Shown one piece after another: positions 8,361-16,511 of a stretch of 61,708 nucleotides of DNA. The first letter of the stretch is position 1. Each line of letters begins with the position of its first letter. Position numbers and translations under genes: made by a program. The notes below the pieces were generated by a model. That model searched no databases and was not told the DNA's origin. It saw only the letters and a list, made by a program, of their open reading frames with translations. Source of the stretch: a virus; IMG/VR virus record IMGVR_UViG_3300036854_000037, positions 1 to 61,708 of that record; one strand, 5' to 3'.

Positions 8361-8595
8361 AACGCGCCTCAGCCAGCATCTTGCACAGAGGAGAGAACGG
8401 GTGCGACTTCCGAAGAAGGCGGAGAGGCGTACTGTGCTCGACCTCGAGTCGAACATGTGTCATTGGCCTGTGGGGACAGACAGTCAAGGCAGACACCTGT
8501 TTTGCTGCGAGACAGTCGAGGCGGCTGGTAGAGCGTACTGCACCATCCACGGGCAAATGGCCTACCAACCACTATACCAAAGGCGCCATCGATGA
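8344..8595 (+). CDS. GcrA-like C-terminal (sigma70-interacting) domain protein
   Basis: 83 residues. The second half, MCHWPVGTDSQGRHLFCC followed by GRAYCTIHGQMAYQP, is the hallmark of the C-terminal domain of GcrA, the alphaproteobacterial cell-cycle regulator that binds sigma70 at methylated GANTC promoters (established for Caulobacter). The GcrA N-terminal helix-turn-helix is absent: residues 1-35 are merely basic. A free GcrA-like sigma-binding domain could compete with host GcrA or tune host polymerase during infection. GTG start at 8344; stop overlaps the SbcD-like ATG. Family call good, function inferred. Confidence 0.72.
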   Translation: MANAGRTRLSQHLAQRRERVRLPKKAERRTVLDLESNMCHWPVGTDSQGRHLFCCETVEAAGRAYCTIHGQMAYQPLYQRRHR

Positions 8596-9572
8596 CGATC
8601 CTTGTGACTGCCGACTGGCACCTCAACGACAATCCCCGCGACGAGTACCGGCATCAGTTCCAGCGCAAGCTCCGTGGTCTGGTTGAGGACAACCAGGCAA
8701 CGACTGTCGTCATGCTGGGTGACCTGACAGAGGCAAAGGAGGGGCATAACGCCCACCTCGTCAACCGCATCATGAACCAGCTGGCCTTACTATCGAGGCT
8801 GGCGCACGTGATCATCCTCAAGGGCAATCACGACTACATCGATCCCGCATGCCCGTTCTTCGGTTTCGTGCACCACATGCCCAACATCGAATGGGTAGGG
8901 AAGCCGTGCGTACTCAAGATCGACGGCAAATACTATACGTTCCTTCCACACACAGACAACTACAAGGCTGATTGGCACCCATCCTTCTTCAAGGGTTCTA
9001 CCGTATTCGCACACGCGACATTCAAGGGTGCTGTGTCGGAGAGCGGACGGGAACTCGATGGTATCCCGCGTGACGCCATCGTGAGTGGCCTACCCGTGAT
9101 CGCTGGCGATGTGCACGTACCACAGACCATCGGCCATGTCACCTACGTTGGTTCACCCTACACCATCAAGTTTGGCGACGACTTCGTACCTCGTGTTCTG
9201 ATCATCAAGAAGGGTAGGATCACATCAGTCCCGTGCCCTGGGCAGCAGAAGCGTCTGATCCGTGTAACCAGCCTCGACGAAGCCAAGAAGAAGATACAGT
9301 CCAAACCCAAGGACATCATGAAGGTTCAGATTGCCTGGGATGGCCAGCGCATTGAGGAATGGCGCACAGCCCGCCGTGACTTGCTCGAATGGTCACGCGC
9401 CCGCGGCATTGAACTGCATGGCGTCGAGGCCGTTGTCGATGCACCAGAGCGCGCCAAGAAGTATCAGGCTGGGCAAGCGCAACGAGATGACGAAATCATC
9501 GCCGCCTACTGCAAGGCGAACGATGTTAACCAGGTTCTGGAGAAGGTAGGGCAGAAGATAGCCAAGGGGTAG
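8592..9572 (+). CDS. SbcD/gp47-like metallophosphoesterase (Mre11-type nuclease)
   Basis: 326 residues. Two-metal phosphoesterase motifs are in order: DWHLND, GDLTEAKEG, GNHDY, then FAHATF and GDVH with VTYVGSPY. This is the nuclease partner of the SbcC/gp46 ATPase encoded 200 bases downstream; together they trim DNA ends for recombination-dependent replication. ATG at 8592 overlaps the upstream stop (ATGA). The middle gene (9576-9776) separates the two partners. Confidence 0.9.
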   Translation: MTILVTADWHLNDNPRDEYRHQFQRKLRGLVEDNQATTVVMLGDLTEAKEGHNAHLVNRIMNQLALLSRLAHVIILKGNHDYIDPACPFFGFVHHMPNIEWVGKPCVLKIDGKYYTFLPHTDNYKADWHPSFFKGSTVFAHATFKGAVSESGRELDGIPRDAIVSGLPVIAGDVHVPQTIGHVTYVGSPYTIKFGDDFVPRVLIIKKGRITSVPCPGQQKRLIRVTSLDEAKKKIQSKPKDIMKVQIAWDGQRIEEWRTARRDLLEWSRARGIELHGVEAVVDAPERAKKYQAGQAQRDDEIIAAYCKANDVNQVLEKVGQKIAKG

Positions 9573-9575
9573 GTC

Positions 9576-9776
9576 GTGATCATACCGACGACGATCGACA
9601 AGGAAGTCAGGGAGAAGATGGAGAGTCTCTTCGAGTACCACATCACAACAACCACCTTCGCCGAGTTCCTTGCTCGCGTGTTCAGTGATGAGTCGCTGAA
9701 TGCTGAGGGCTCCGACGCCGGCACCCTGTTCGTCGTCTGGACAGCCTTTGAAGTGGCCAAGGGGTATCGAGGCTGA
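9576..9776 (+). CDS. Hypothetical 66-residue protein between nuclease subunits
   Basis: Not recognised. Short helical acidic protein (EVREKMESLFEYHITTTTFAEFLARVF). GTG at 9576 with AAGGGG upstream. Its place inside the gp47-gp46 pair suggests an accessory to that complex, without direct evidence. Confidence 0.55.
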   Translation: MIIPTTIDKEVREKMESLFEYHITTTTFAEFLARVFSDESLNAEGSDAGTLFVVWTAFEVAKGYRG

Positions 9777-9778
9777 CC

Positions 9779-11644
9779 ATGCGGCTCGACTTCGAGTCTC
9801 TCAGAATTGTCAACTTCGGGTCCTTCAAGGGCAAACACGAGATTGAGCTTGCTGGCCAGCACCCAGCGCTCAACTTCGTCCGTGGTCGCAACCTCCTTGA
9901 CAAACGCCTTGGGAGCAACGGCGCCGGCAAGAGCACGCTGTGGAATGCGCTGTCCTGGTGCCTGACCGGCAAGACGACCCAAGGACTGCTTGGCCCTGAT
10001 GTACGCCCGTGGTCGGGTGATGGACAGACAATCGTTGAGGTCGTGATCAAGGGCGACAAGAAGCGCAGCACCATCGTTAGGAAGGCGGGACCCAACTCGG
10101 TCACGCTTGATGGTTCTCCCGTACTCCAACCAGCAATCGATCGTCTACTTGGCATGTCGTTCGAGGTGTTTCGCCAAACCATTCTCCTTGGTCAGGGCAG
10201 ACCACTGTTTCACGATCTACCGAACAGCGAGAAGCTCACGTTCCTGTCCGATGTGCTCGATCTCGAACGCTGGGACAAGTACTCGAAGAAGGCACAGGGA
10301 CTTGCCGGCGCTATGGAGGAGGAGCGTCACGACTTCGAGTCCCGGTACAACGCCGATACAGCCATCGTCGCCAGTCTAAAAGACCAGATCGTCAAACAGG
10401 AACGAGAGTACGAGTCCTGGGAGAAGGACAGGCAGTCCAGCCTCAAGACCACGGAGAAGGAGTTTGACGCGCTCACCAAGTCCCTTGCAGCCCTCGACAC
10501 CCGCTTGGGTGCGCTGACAGCTGAACACGACATGTCGGGTTATAACCTGGGGCTGCAGCAGGGCGACCTCGACAAGTTGGTCAAGGTGCAGCGGCTGGCC
10601 GAACGAGAGCTAGCCGAGGTCAAGGCCGGACACACAGCCCTGATGCGGCATCACGATGAGGCGAAGCAGAGACTAGAGGACCTTCTCAAAGCGCGCACCT
10701 GTCCGACCTGCGGGCAGCCAATCAAGAACCAGAAGGACTTCCTCAAGAACAAGGCCAGGGTCGAAGAACAGGTCACAAACTACTTCGACGACGCCGCCGA
10801 CTTGGACATCGAGTATCACACCAACACCGTCGCCAAGGCCAAGAAGCAACTCGAGGAATGCGAGGCTCTGGTCAAGAGCCAGCAGAAAGACCTGGACAAG
10901 TTAGGGGCCGAGAAGGACCTCATAGCCCATAACCGAAACGAGGAAGCCGTGCGGCACAGCGTCGCCAAGGCTGAGGTAGAGCGCCTGTCCACTTCTGCCA
11001 ACCCCCATCGCAAGCGCCTTGTCGATCTGAAGAAGTCCCGCGACGCAGCTGTGTCCGGGGCGAAGGAAGCAAAGGCCGAGATCGACAGGTTAGAGAAGCT
11101 CATTGACCGTCGCCTCTTCTGGGTCAAGTCCTTCAAGGACATTCGCCTCTTCGTGCTGGAAGATGTCCTGCACGAACTCGAGCTTGTGACCAACAGTATG
11201 CTGGACGCTGTGGGACTGACCGATTGGGAAGTCAGTTATGCGGTTGAGCGCGAGACCAAATCCGGCTCGATCAGAAAGGAGCTCCTAACCACGGTCACGA
11301 ACCCCCGCAAGGAAGGTGAGGGTGTGAAGTGGTCGGCTTGGTCAGGAGGTGAAGGACAACGCCTCAGGCTGGTCGGCGCTCTCGCCCTCTCCGAGGTCCT
11401 CCTCGCGCGCGCTGGGGTCGAATGCAATATCGAGGTGCTTGACGAGCCCACCCGCCACCTGTCAACTGAGGGTGCGCTTGATCTCTGCGAGTTCCTGTCG
11501 GACAGGGCTCAACGTCTTGGCCGGACGATCTGGTTGGTGGATCACAAGGCGATGGAGTCGAGCTACTTCGACAAGGTGATCACGGTGACCAAGGGCAAGG
11601 CGGGGTCATCCCTCTCGCTCCGAAACGGAGGCGCAAATGAGTAA
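9779..11644 (+). CDS. SbcC/gp46-like (Rad50-type) ATPase
   Basis: 621 residues. Walker A GSNGAGKST near residue 44, long coiled coil with a zinc hook CPTCGQ near 308, ABC signature SGGEGQRL near 521 and Walker B IEVLDEP near 550. Partner of the metallophosphoesterase upstream; drives end resection coupled to UvsX-type recombination. Length fits the compact phage version of the family. Next gene overlaps by eight bases. Confidence 0.92.
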   Translation: MRLDFESLRIVNFGSFKGKHEIELAGQHPALNFVRGRNLLDKRLGSNGAGKSTLWNALSWCLTGKTTQGLLGPDVRPWSGDGQTIVEVVIKGDKKRSTIVRKAGPNSVTLDGSPVLQPAIDRLLGMSFEVFRQTILLGQGRPLFHDLPNSEKLTFLSDVLDLERWDKYSKKAQGLAGAMEEERHDFESRYNADTAIVASLKDQIVKQEREYESWEKDRQSSLKTTEKEFDALTKSLAALDTRLGALTAEHDMSGYNLGLQQGDLDKLVKVQRLAERELAEVKAGHTALMRHHDEAKQRLEDLLKARTCPTCGQPIKNQKDFLKNKARVEEQVTNYFDDAADLDIEYHTNTVAKAKKQLEECEALVKSQQKDLDKLGAEKDLIAHNRNEEAVRHSVAKAEVERLSTSANPHRKRLVDLKKSRDAAVSGAKEAKAEIDRLEKLIDRRLFWVKSFKDIRLFVLEDVLHELELVTNSMLDAVGLTDWEVSYAVERETKSGSIRKELLTTVTNPRKEGEGVKWSAWSGGEGQRLRLVGALALSEVLLARAGVECNIEVLDEPTRHLSTEGALDLCEFLSDRAQRLGRTIWLVDHKAMESSYFDKVITVTKGKAGSSLSLRNGGANE

Positions 11645-11936
11645 GTTCCTGCACTACACAGTCAAGGCAGCAAGCCTGCTCTTCTATGGTCTGTCCATCG
11701 CATTTGAACGACTGGCGGTCCTCTTCAACGGAGCGCATGATGTACTGGAAGCGGCAATCCGGCCAGCACCCCCACCACTGCCCAAGACGGGGACTACTAC
11801 AATGGTTGCCGCGGAGGAGGGGGCTGCCACACCTCGGGCAGTTCTGAGCCCAGTCGGGGTTGTTGCTGGCACCAAGGTCACGGCACCCGATCCAACACGC
11901 CCCATCATTATCGGAGGCGGCAAGCCTAAGGAGTAG
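11637..11936 (+). CDS. Hypothetical protein with N-terminal amphipathic/membrane segment
   Basis: 99 residues. Hydrophobic N-terminal part (YTVKAASLLFYGLSIAFERLAVLF) followed by a proline/alanine-rich low-complexity region ending IIIGGGKPKE. No family recognised. Eight-base overlap with the upstream ATPase gene supports expression. Confidence 0.5.
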   Translation: MSKFLHYTVKAASLLFYGLSIAFERLAVLFNGAHDVLEAAIRPAPPPLPKTGTTTMVAAEEGAATPRAVLSPVGVVAGTKVTAPDPTRPIIIGGGKPKE

Positions 11937-11972
11937 CTTGCCGGTTGCAGCCGCCTATCCTAGAAGGGGTGA

Positions 11973-11992
11973 GGCTACCAAATTGGGTAGCC
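11973..11992 (+). other. Perfect 7-bp inverted repeat in the leader of the next gene
   Basis: GGCTACC and GGTAGCC separated by six bases, 20 bases before the ATG at 12013. There is no T-run, so it is not a typical terminator; it could be an operator or an RNA hairpin in the leader. The rest of 11937-12012 shows nothing else. Confidence 0.5.
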
Positions 11993-12012
11993 GTGCAAGT
12001 GAGCCCCACACC

Positions 12013-12300
12013 ATGTGGAAGAAAGTCAACCGGGCGCTCGAAAGATTGGAAGAGCGCCTAACTCGCATGGAGAAGCGTCTGATGACTGCCATCGACAATC
12101 TGCGCGCCCAGGTGGAGCGCAACAACTCCGTAACAGAGAGCGCCATCACCCTTCTGCAGGGCATCAAGACCCAGCTCGACAACGCCATCGCCAGCGGCGA
12201 CCCGGCCGCCATCCAGGCGCTTTCCGACACCCTGGGAACCGAGACCGACAAGCTGGCCGCCGCCGTCGTTGCCAACACCCCGGCCGCGCCGACTCCCTGA
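12013..12300 (+). CDS. Small coiled-coil protein
   Basis: 95 residues from the ATG at 12013 (MWKKVNRALERLEERL). Residues 1-60 form a heptad-rich helix; the tail (TPAAPTP) is low complexity. Small proteins of this build, ending in a TANTPA-type tail, are frequent in phages and of unknown role. It is the last gene of the rightward operon, just before the terminator. Confidence 0.65.
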   Translation: MWKKVNRALERLEERLTRMEKRLMTAIDNLRAQVERNNSVTESAITLLQGIKTQLDNAIASGDPAAIQALSDTLGTETDKLAAAVVANTPAAPTP

Positions 12301-12354
12301 TCGACAATCGACGTTTCCTGCGCCGTGTAGTGGGGTGGCGCGGGGGAGATGCTA

Positions 12355-12387
12355 AGGGGCGGTACCCTGGGGCCGCCCCTATTTCTT
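12355..12387 (+). terminator. Rho-independent terminator of the rightward operon
   Basis: Perfect 8-bp stem AGGGGCGG / CCGCCCCT with a ten-base loop followed by ATTTCTT. It lies between the convergent operons, 55 bases after the last + gene. The stem is symmetric, so it may also help stop leftward transcription, although no T-run exists on that side. Confidence 0.75.
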
Positions 12388-12393
12388 ACCCCT

Positions 12394-12412
12394 CAGCGGC
12401 GTTCCTAGGCGG
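12394..12412 (-). repeat. Stop-codon-embedded repeat, copy 1
   Basis: On the - strand CCGCCTAGGAACGCCGCTG; the TAG at its centre is the stop of the 12405-12842 gene. All 19 bases recur at 30024-30042, and a diverged copy is at 44411-44433. Confidence 0.7.
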
Positions 12413-12842
12413 CCTTCTGCCTATCGGTGGCCTCAGCCACCTTCTTGGCCATATCGTGAACGAACTGAGGCACCCACCAGCGCGAGGCGTCTGGGAACAA
12501 GACCCACTTGTAGACGATAGCCAGCGCGCCGACACAGAAGATGAACGTGACGGACGATACGACCACGGGTGTCATCGTAACTTCCCTGCCCAACGCCATA
12601 TTAGACATGACGATGAACATCTGGGCCGACTGCAACGCCAACATCACCCAGGCGGAGAACAGCCAGAAGAACCGATAACGACTCTCGTACTGCATGAGAG
12701 ATCGAAGTTCGGTATCGACGTCTTGGGGAGTCATGTCATCCTCCTCCGATCGCTCTGGCAAAATGCATGGCGGCGGGTCGAGGGGTTCGTCATCCGGCAA
12801 TAGCCCCACAAGAACCCGCGAGCTGGGTTGTGTTGCAGCCAT
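12405..12842 (-). CDS. Two-helix membrane protein at the end of the lysis cluster
   Basis: 145 residues, with two hydrophobic segments in the second half (FFWLFSAWVMLALQSAQMFIVM and VVVSSVTFIFCVGALAIVYKW). The ATG at 12842 has AGGAG six bases upstream; a second ATG at 12734 has GGAGGAGG, and would give a 109-residue form lacking the Pro/Asp-rich N-terminus. Position beside spanins and endolysin suggests a holin or antiholin, but no family motif is visible. Confidence 0.6.
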   Translation of the reverse strand: MAATQPSSRVLVGLLPDDEPLDPPPCILPERSEEDDMTPQDVDTELRSLMQYESRYRFFWLFSAWVMLALQSAQMFIVMSNMALGREVTMTPVVVSSVTFIFCVGALAIVYKWVLFPDASRWWVPQFVHDMAKKVAEATDRQKAA

Positions 12843-12886
12843 TTCATGCTCCTGTTCTCCCCCAAACCCCGGATCAAGATACCTGG

Positions 12887-13168
12887 TTACTTCCCCGAGC
12901 GTTCCAACCTATCGCGGATGACCGCCACGTCCTGTCTGATGTTGTACATCATGGTTGACAACTCAGAATTCGCCGATGACTGTCTCTGCATAGATAACTC
13001 AAGCGCCTGAATGCGCGTCTCGTGCTCCGAAATAGTCACACGATACGTAACATAACTGCCGGCAAGGATGCCAAGGAGCGAGAGGAGTGTCAGCACATTG
13101 CCGAGGCTGATCCGCTTGTCGAACGATATGGAATGCCCATCTGTCTTCTCAACGGTATCCACAGGCAT
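12887..13168 (-). CDS. Membrane-anchored coiled-coil protein
   Basis: 93 residues: short cytoplasmic N-terminus, one membrane helix (LGNVLTLLSLLGILAGSYVTY) and a helical C-terminal half (HETRIQALELSMQRQ...). Resembles the small hemolysin-XhlA-like proteins that sit in phage lysis cassettes. The 3' gene is the two-helix protein, the 5' gene the outer spanin. Confidence 0.6.
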   Translation of the reverse strand: MPVDTVEKTDGHSISFDKRISLGNVLTLLSLLGILAGSYVTYRVTISEHETRIQALELSMQRQSSANSELSTMMYNIRQDVAVIRDRLERSGK

Positions 13169-13240
13169 CAGCCCAACCCCGTGCTAGTGCGTCACCCCCA
13201 AGGCAAATGATATTGGGTGACCACCCCCACCTCAAGCACC

Positions 13241-13564
13241 TCAATTCTGCTTGTCCCTGAGAGCCTGATCACGGAGCTTGTAGTAACGAAGCAGTAAAGC
13301 GTGCCTGTTGCGGCAGTCGTCGAGGAGATCCGCATCAGTGCCCCACTTATCCTCGATCTCCTGCTGCTCCAAGACCTTTCGAGGAAGTGCCTTGGGACGA
13401 GGGCACGGAGAAGTCGCCCACTTGGGCGGGTCCTTTAGGACAGGCTTGACAGCGACAGACGCTGGCGCTGGCTGATCGCCCTTGACGTTGCTGCTTAGCG
13501 CCGCGCAACCGGCGCTGATTGAGACGATCGACAGCGCTAAGATCGAGACCAGGACGCTTGGCAT
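13241..13564 (-). CDS. Outer-membrane spanin lipoprotein (Rz1-like)
   Basis: 107 residues from the ATG at 13564. A signal sequence ends in a lipobox (ALSIVSISAGC), followed by a proline-containing stretch and a C-terminal helix (DDCRNRHALLLRYYKLRDQAL). Its 5' 220 bases overlap the inner spanin gene in another frame, the arrangement typical of Rz/Rz1 pairs that fuse the membranes at lysis of Gram-negative hosts. Confidence 0.78.
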   Translation of the reverse strand: MPSVLVSILALSIVSISAGCAALSSNVKGDQPAPASVAVKPVLKDPPKWATSPCPRPKALPRKVLEQQEIEDKWGTDADLLDDCRNRHALLLRYYKLRDQALRDKQN

Positions 13565-14018
13565 CCGGGTCCTTGGAAGCAGCGGCGCGGAGCTTGTCGT
13601 TCTCAACCTGGAGGGCCTTGGTGTCGGCATCGTACTTCTCCTTCCACTTGTCCACCTCTTTCAGGGCATCGTCATTCGCTCGCTCTTGCCTGCCGGTCTC
13701 TTTCTCTGCGACCTTCTTGTAGGCCGCCTGTAACTCCGCAATGCGCTTCTCGTACTCAGGAACGATCATCTCCTCTCTATCAATGCCACCCTTGAGGTAG
13801 CCCGCGACAACGAGCACAGCCGCAATGCCCAAGCGGGACATGGGCGAGTCCGACTGAGCGATGTAGGCACAGGCAACCAGCGCACCCGCGAAGACAGCCG
13901 CCGACTTCCAGTCCGTGACCTCGAACCAATAATTGAAGCCAAAACCAGCGAGCACACCCGCAAGCGCAACAGCGATGGGCCAAAACCTGAGTATCAATCC
14001 AACAAGGCCGGCGATCAT
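13347..14018 (-). CDS. Inner-membrane spanin (Rz-like), with extra membrane helices
   Basis: 223 residues. Hydrophobic N-terminal part with about three helices (LILRFWPIAVALAGVLAGFGF, SAAVFAGALVACAYIA, LGIAAVLVVAGYL), then a long coiled coil (PEYEKRIAELQAAYKKVAEKETGRQERANDD...) and a basic, serine-rich tail where it overlaps the outer spanin. Classical Rz has a single N-terminal anchor, so the additional helices are unusual. Four-base overlap with the holin-like gene. Confidence 0.7.
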   Translation of the reverse strand: MIAGLVGLILRFWPIAVALAGVLAGFGFNYWFEVTDWKSAAVFAGALVACAYIAQSDSPMSRLGIAAVLVVAGYLKGGIDREEMIVPEYEKRIAELQAAYKKVAEKETGRQERANDDALKEVDKWKEKYDADTKALQVENDKLRAAASKDPDAKRPGLDLSAVDRLNQRRLRGAKQQRQGRSASASVCRCQACPKGPAQVGDFSVPSSQGTSSKGLGAAGDRG

Positions 14019-14284
14019 TCCTTAGATGCTCCCATTCCAAGTTGCTTCGACACGGCGTCCAGTCCAAAGGCGAAGCCGGCGAATGTGATCACCATCGTGG
14101 TGATTGAGGAATACATGGGACCCCAGGCAGCCCCAATCGCCGTGATTGTCGCAGCATCGGTCGTGAAGATCGCAATCCTGGCGGTCATGATGGAAGTGAT
14201 CAGCATCCAGAACGCAAGTAGCGCAACCGCAACCTCGCGCTTGAAGGTCCTTACCGACCATCCCCACCTGATCGCTTGCAGCAT
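14015..14284 (-). CDS. Holin-like two-helix membrane protein
   Basis: 89 residues from the ATG at 14284. Helices VAVALLAFWMLITSIMTARIAIF and WGPMYSSITTMVITFAGFAFGL. Placed between endolysin and spanins, so it is the best holin candidate; holin families are too diverse to name one. The longer open frame extending to 14461 runs through the endolysin gene and is not used. Confidence 0.65.
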   Translation of the reverse strand: MLQAIRWGWSVRTFKREVAVALLAFWMLITSIMTARIAIFTTDAATITAIGAAWGPMYSSITTMVITFAGFAFGLDAVSKQLGMGASKE

Positions 14285-14294
14285 GACCCGCCTC

Positions 14295-14849
14295 TCAGCC
14301 GACGGCTGACCCTCCCGATGATATGGCAGCGAGCGCCTGTTGCTCCAATCGATCGGTGCGGCTGATCCAACCATTGCCAAAACGCCAGAATGTATTGAGC
14401 GAACGCAGGAACCTGCGCCTGCGTTCGATGTACGCCTTGATGAACTCCGGGAGGTCTTCAATCCCCGAAACAGCTGTCAGGCTCTTGGGGCCGATAACCC
14501 CATCGAGGTCCTCGTCCTTGAAACCAAGCTGCTTCTGCAAGTCAAGACCGGCGCGCTTGACCCCTGAGTTCACGGCGTAGTCAAATACGGGCTGATCGAG
14601 CCCAACCGGAAGCTGGTCGGCCTTGACCTTGTCCCAGTAGTTCTTCTTGTAGATCGACGCAACGTCGGCATCAGGGATGTGCCGCAAGGCTTCCTTCACC
14701 GCGACGAGATCCTTGATCCCAAGAAACTTGGCGTACTCCTTGAGGATGATGCCTTTGTTGGTTGGTCCGCCCGGATCGATTGGGTCATCGGTCCATCCGC
14801 CCTCGAACTCGAGAACTTGTGCAAGGCAGTAGTCGAAGCGCGCCGTCAT
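14295..14849 (-). CDS. Endolysin, GH108 N-acetylmuramidase
   Basis: 184 residues from the ATG at 14849. EFEGGWTDDPIDPGGPTNKGI carries the catalytic Glu and the signature of glycoside hydrolase family 108; the second half, with QLGFKDEDLDGVIGPKSLTA, matches the accompanying peptidoglycan-binding domain. It cuts the glycan backbone of host peptidoglycan at lysis. No signal peptide, so it depends on a holin. Confidence 0.9.
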   Translation of the reverse strand: MTARFDYCLAQVLEFEGGWTDDPIDPGGPTNKGIILKEYAKFLGIKDLVAVKEALRHIPDADVASIYKKNYWDKVKADQLPVGLDQPVFDYAVNSGVKRAGLDLQKQLGFKDEDLDGVIGPKSLTAVSGIEDLPEFIKAYIERRRRFLRSLNTFWRFGNGWISRTDRLEQQALAAISSGGSAVG

Positions 14850-14850
14850 C

Positions 14851-15249
14851 CTAACCCCCTGTTTTGACCAGAGCCATCTCACCGAGCTTCTGTAGGCCGG
14901 ACTCCATGAGGGCCCTCTTCGTCTCATAGCCCTGAGACCCTTTGATTGCATCCACCGTGGACAACGCTTGCAGGCGCAGTTGCTCGCGCAGATCGGGACC
15001 CACAAACATTGACGCCTGACACGATCGAAATCTCTGCTGCACAGACTCAATCATCTCGTCGTCCGATATGATGACAGGCACCCGCTCGCTGAAGTTGACC
15101 CCATCGAACTCAAGACCCGGTTCCACATTCTCGTGGCCGTTATCACTGAGTTCAACGAGAGTGCCATCCGGGATATAGTCGGGTTGCGTGGCGGGGTCGT
15201 AGGTAATGACGTTTACCACCTTCCCGTCCTTGACGACCGCGTATCGCAT
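14851..15249 (-). CDS. Hypothetical protein between fibre and endolysin
   Basis: 132 residues from the ATG at 15249 (MRYAVVKDGKVVNVITYDP). The opening beta-hairpin and DGVNFSERVPV segment resemble small proteins that sit beside phage tail fibres, sometimes fibre-assembly factors. The C-terminal half is helical. Not assigned to a named family. Confidence 0.6.
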   Translation of the reverse strand: MRYAVVKDGKVVNVITYDPATQPDYIPDGTLVELSDNGHENVEPGLEFDGVNFSERVPVIISDDEMIESVQQRFRSCQASMFVGPDLREQLRLQALSTVDAIKGSQGYETKRALMESGLQKLGEMALVKTGG

Positions 15250-15254
15250 GTTCC

Positions 15255-16511
15255 TCACCAACTGATTACAATGCACGTACCATCAGCGCCAGCGCCCGAG
15301 TTACCTGTGACAGAGCCACCGCCCCCACCCCCAGGTTGAGAACCGCTGGAAGCGCTCGCCGCACCTGTAGCACCAGCACCACCAACACCTCCAAAAAGAG
15401 ATGAGCCGGCAGCACCAGCACCAGTCGAACCGCCTCCCCCGCCACCCCCACCGCCATAAATTGACGAGCCTCCCGAACCTCCATTCTGTGTCGCACCCCC
15501 TCCGCCAGCACCAGCACCACCAAAAACACTGTCACCACCAGCATCAGCAGTGGTAGCAGTCGTGCCAGCACCTCCTCCACCACCACCAGCGATATTACCA
15601 CCAGCACCGTTGGTGCCGCCTGTGGTTGTTGCCTTACCCAGTGTCACAGCGGAAGCGCCTGCGTCCGAGATCAGGAGGGACTTGGGTGTACCACCATCTC
15701 CACCATCGTCGGTTGTGGATGACGATACACCAGCACCAGTCGAACCTCCTCCACCACCACCACCATTATTTGCAGCCGCACCAGAACCGCCACCGCCACC
15801 GAAGGCTGTGACATGCGATCCAAATGTGGTATTACCACCCGCTGCACCGTTGGTATCTGCGGTCGTGCGCGCCGCACCACCCGCACCAACCGATACACTA
15901 ATGGTTGCGGCGAGAGAAGCGGCATTCATGACGCGTTCGACAAACGCCCCACCTCCCCCACCTCCCCCACCCCGGCCAGCCCGGGTCTTGCCGCCTGAGC
16001 CGCCAGCAGCCCAAGCCCTTATCCAAACAGACGGCTTGTCAGTTGGCTTCGTCCAGGTACCAGAGGCTGTGAATGTCTGAATGTCGGAAAATCCCGAACC
16101 GCCTCCCCCACCACCTGATGTGCTACTCGACAGAGAAATAACTACAAACGACGAACCATTGAAGATCAGGATGTACGTCGTGGAGGTGTTGAGCTGGCCG
16201 GCTGTGAGGGCATCCCCATTCTGGGCCACCAAGGGGAAGGCGCCCTGTCCATCGATATTGAGAGTGGCCGCGCCTGTATTCGCGAGCGCCGGCCGGAACC
16301 AAAAACCCATGCCCGCTTGCGGGGCTGTGTCAAGCGCTGGTGTAACGCTGCCCGTGATGACGTTTGCTGTACCGGCGATGGAACCAACAACGAGAACACC
16401 AGCTGCCCACAAGGCGCGTGTTTGGGCTGCAACGGCATCGGCGTACTCGCCCTGCCCAATGAGACCGCCTGATACGTTGGTTGGAGTCGGTGAGTCCCTG
16501 GTAGTGACCAT
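15255..16511 (-). CDS. Glycine-rich tail fibre / adhesin
   Basis: 418 residues. Residues 1-140 look like a fibre attachment region (NTGAATLNIDGQGAFPLVAQNGDALTAGQL). A short segment IQTFTASGTWTKP begins a glycine-rich domain in which runs of four to eight Gly recur about a dozen times, separated by short loops, to the C-terminus. This build recalls adhesins whose polyglycine helices form a packed sandwich with variable loops contacting the receptor. It directly follows the J-like tip protein, so it is probably the receptor-binding tip. Confidence 0.8.
   Translation of the reverse strand: MVTTRDSPTPTNVSGGLIGQGEYADAVAAQTRALWAAGVLVVGSIAGTANVITGSVTPALDTAPQAGMGFWFRPALANTGAATLNIDGQGAFPLVAQNGDALTAGQLNTSTTYILIFNGSSFVVISLSSSTSGGGGGGSGFSDIQTFTASGTWTKPTDKPSVWIRAWAAGGSGGKTRAGRGGGGGGGGAFVERVMNAASLAATISVSVGAGGAARTTADTNGAAGGNTTFGSHVTAFGGGGGSGAAANNGGGGGGGSTGAGVSSSTTDDGGDGGTPKSLLISDAGASAVTLGKATTTGGTNGAGGNIAGGGGGGAGTTATTADAGGDSVFGGAGAGGGGATQNGGSGGSSIYGGGGGGGGGSTGAGAAGSSLFGGVGGAGATGAASASSGSQPGGGGGGSVTGNSGAGADGTCIVISW

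Noticed and set aside
14284-14461. N-terminal extension of the holin-like frame, and the similar extension of the endolysin frame beyond 14849
   Set aside because: Both extensions read through neighbouring genes and lack the membrane or family pattern; internal ATGs give normal-length proteins.
15266-16080. Proline-, valine- or serine-rich open frames on both strands across the glycine-rich fibre
   Set aside because: They mirror the GGN glycine codons of the fibre gene and have no independent coding signs.
15300-16120. Regularly spaced repeats that resemble a CRISPR array
   Set aside because: The repeats are variable glycine codon runs inside a clear coding frame, with no fixed repeat or spacer length.
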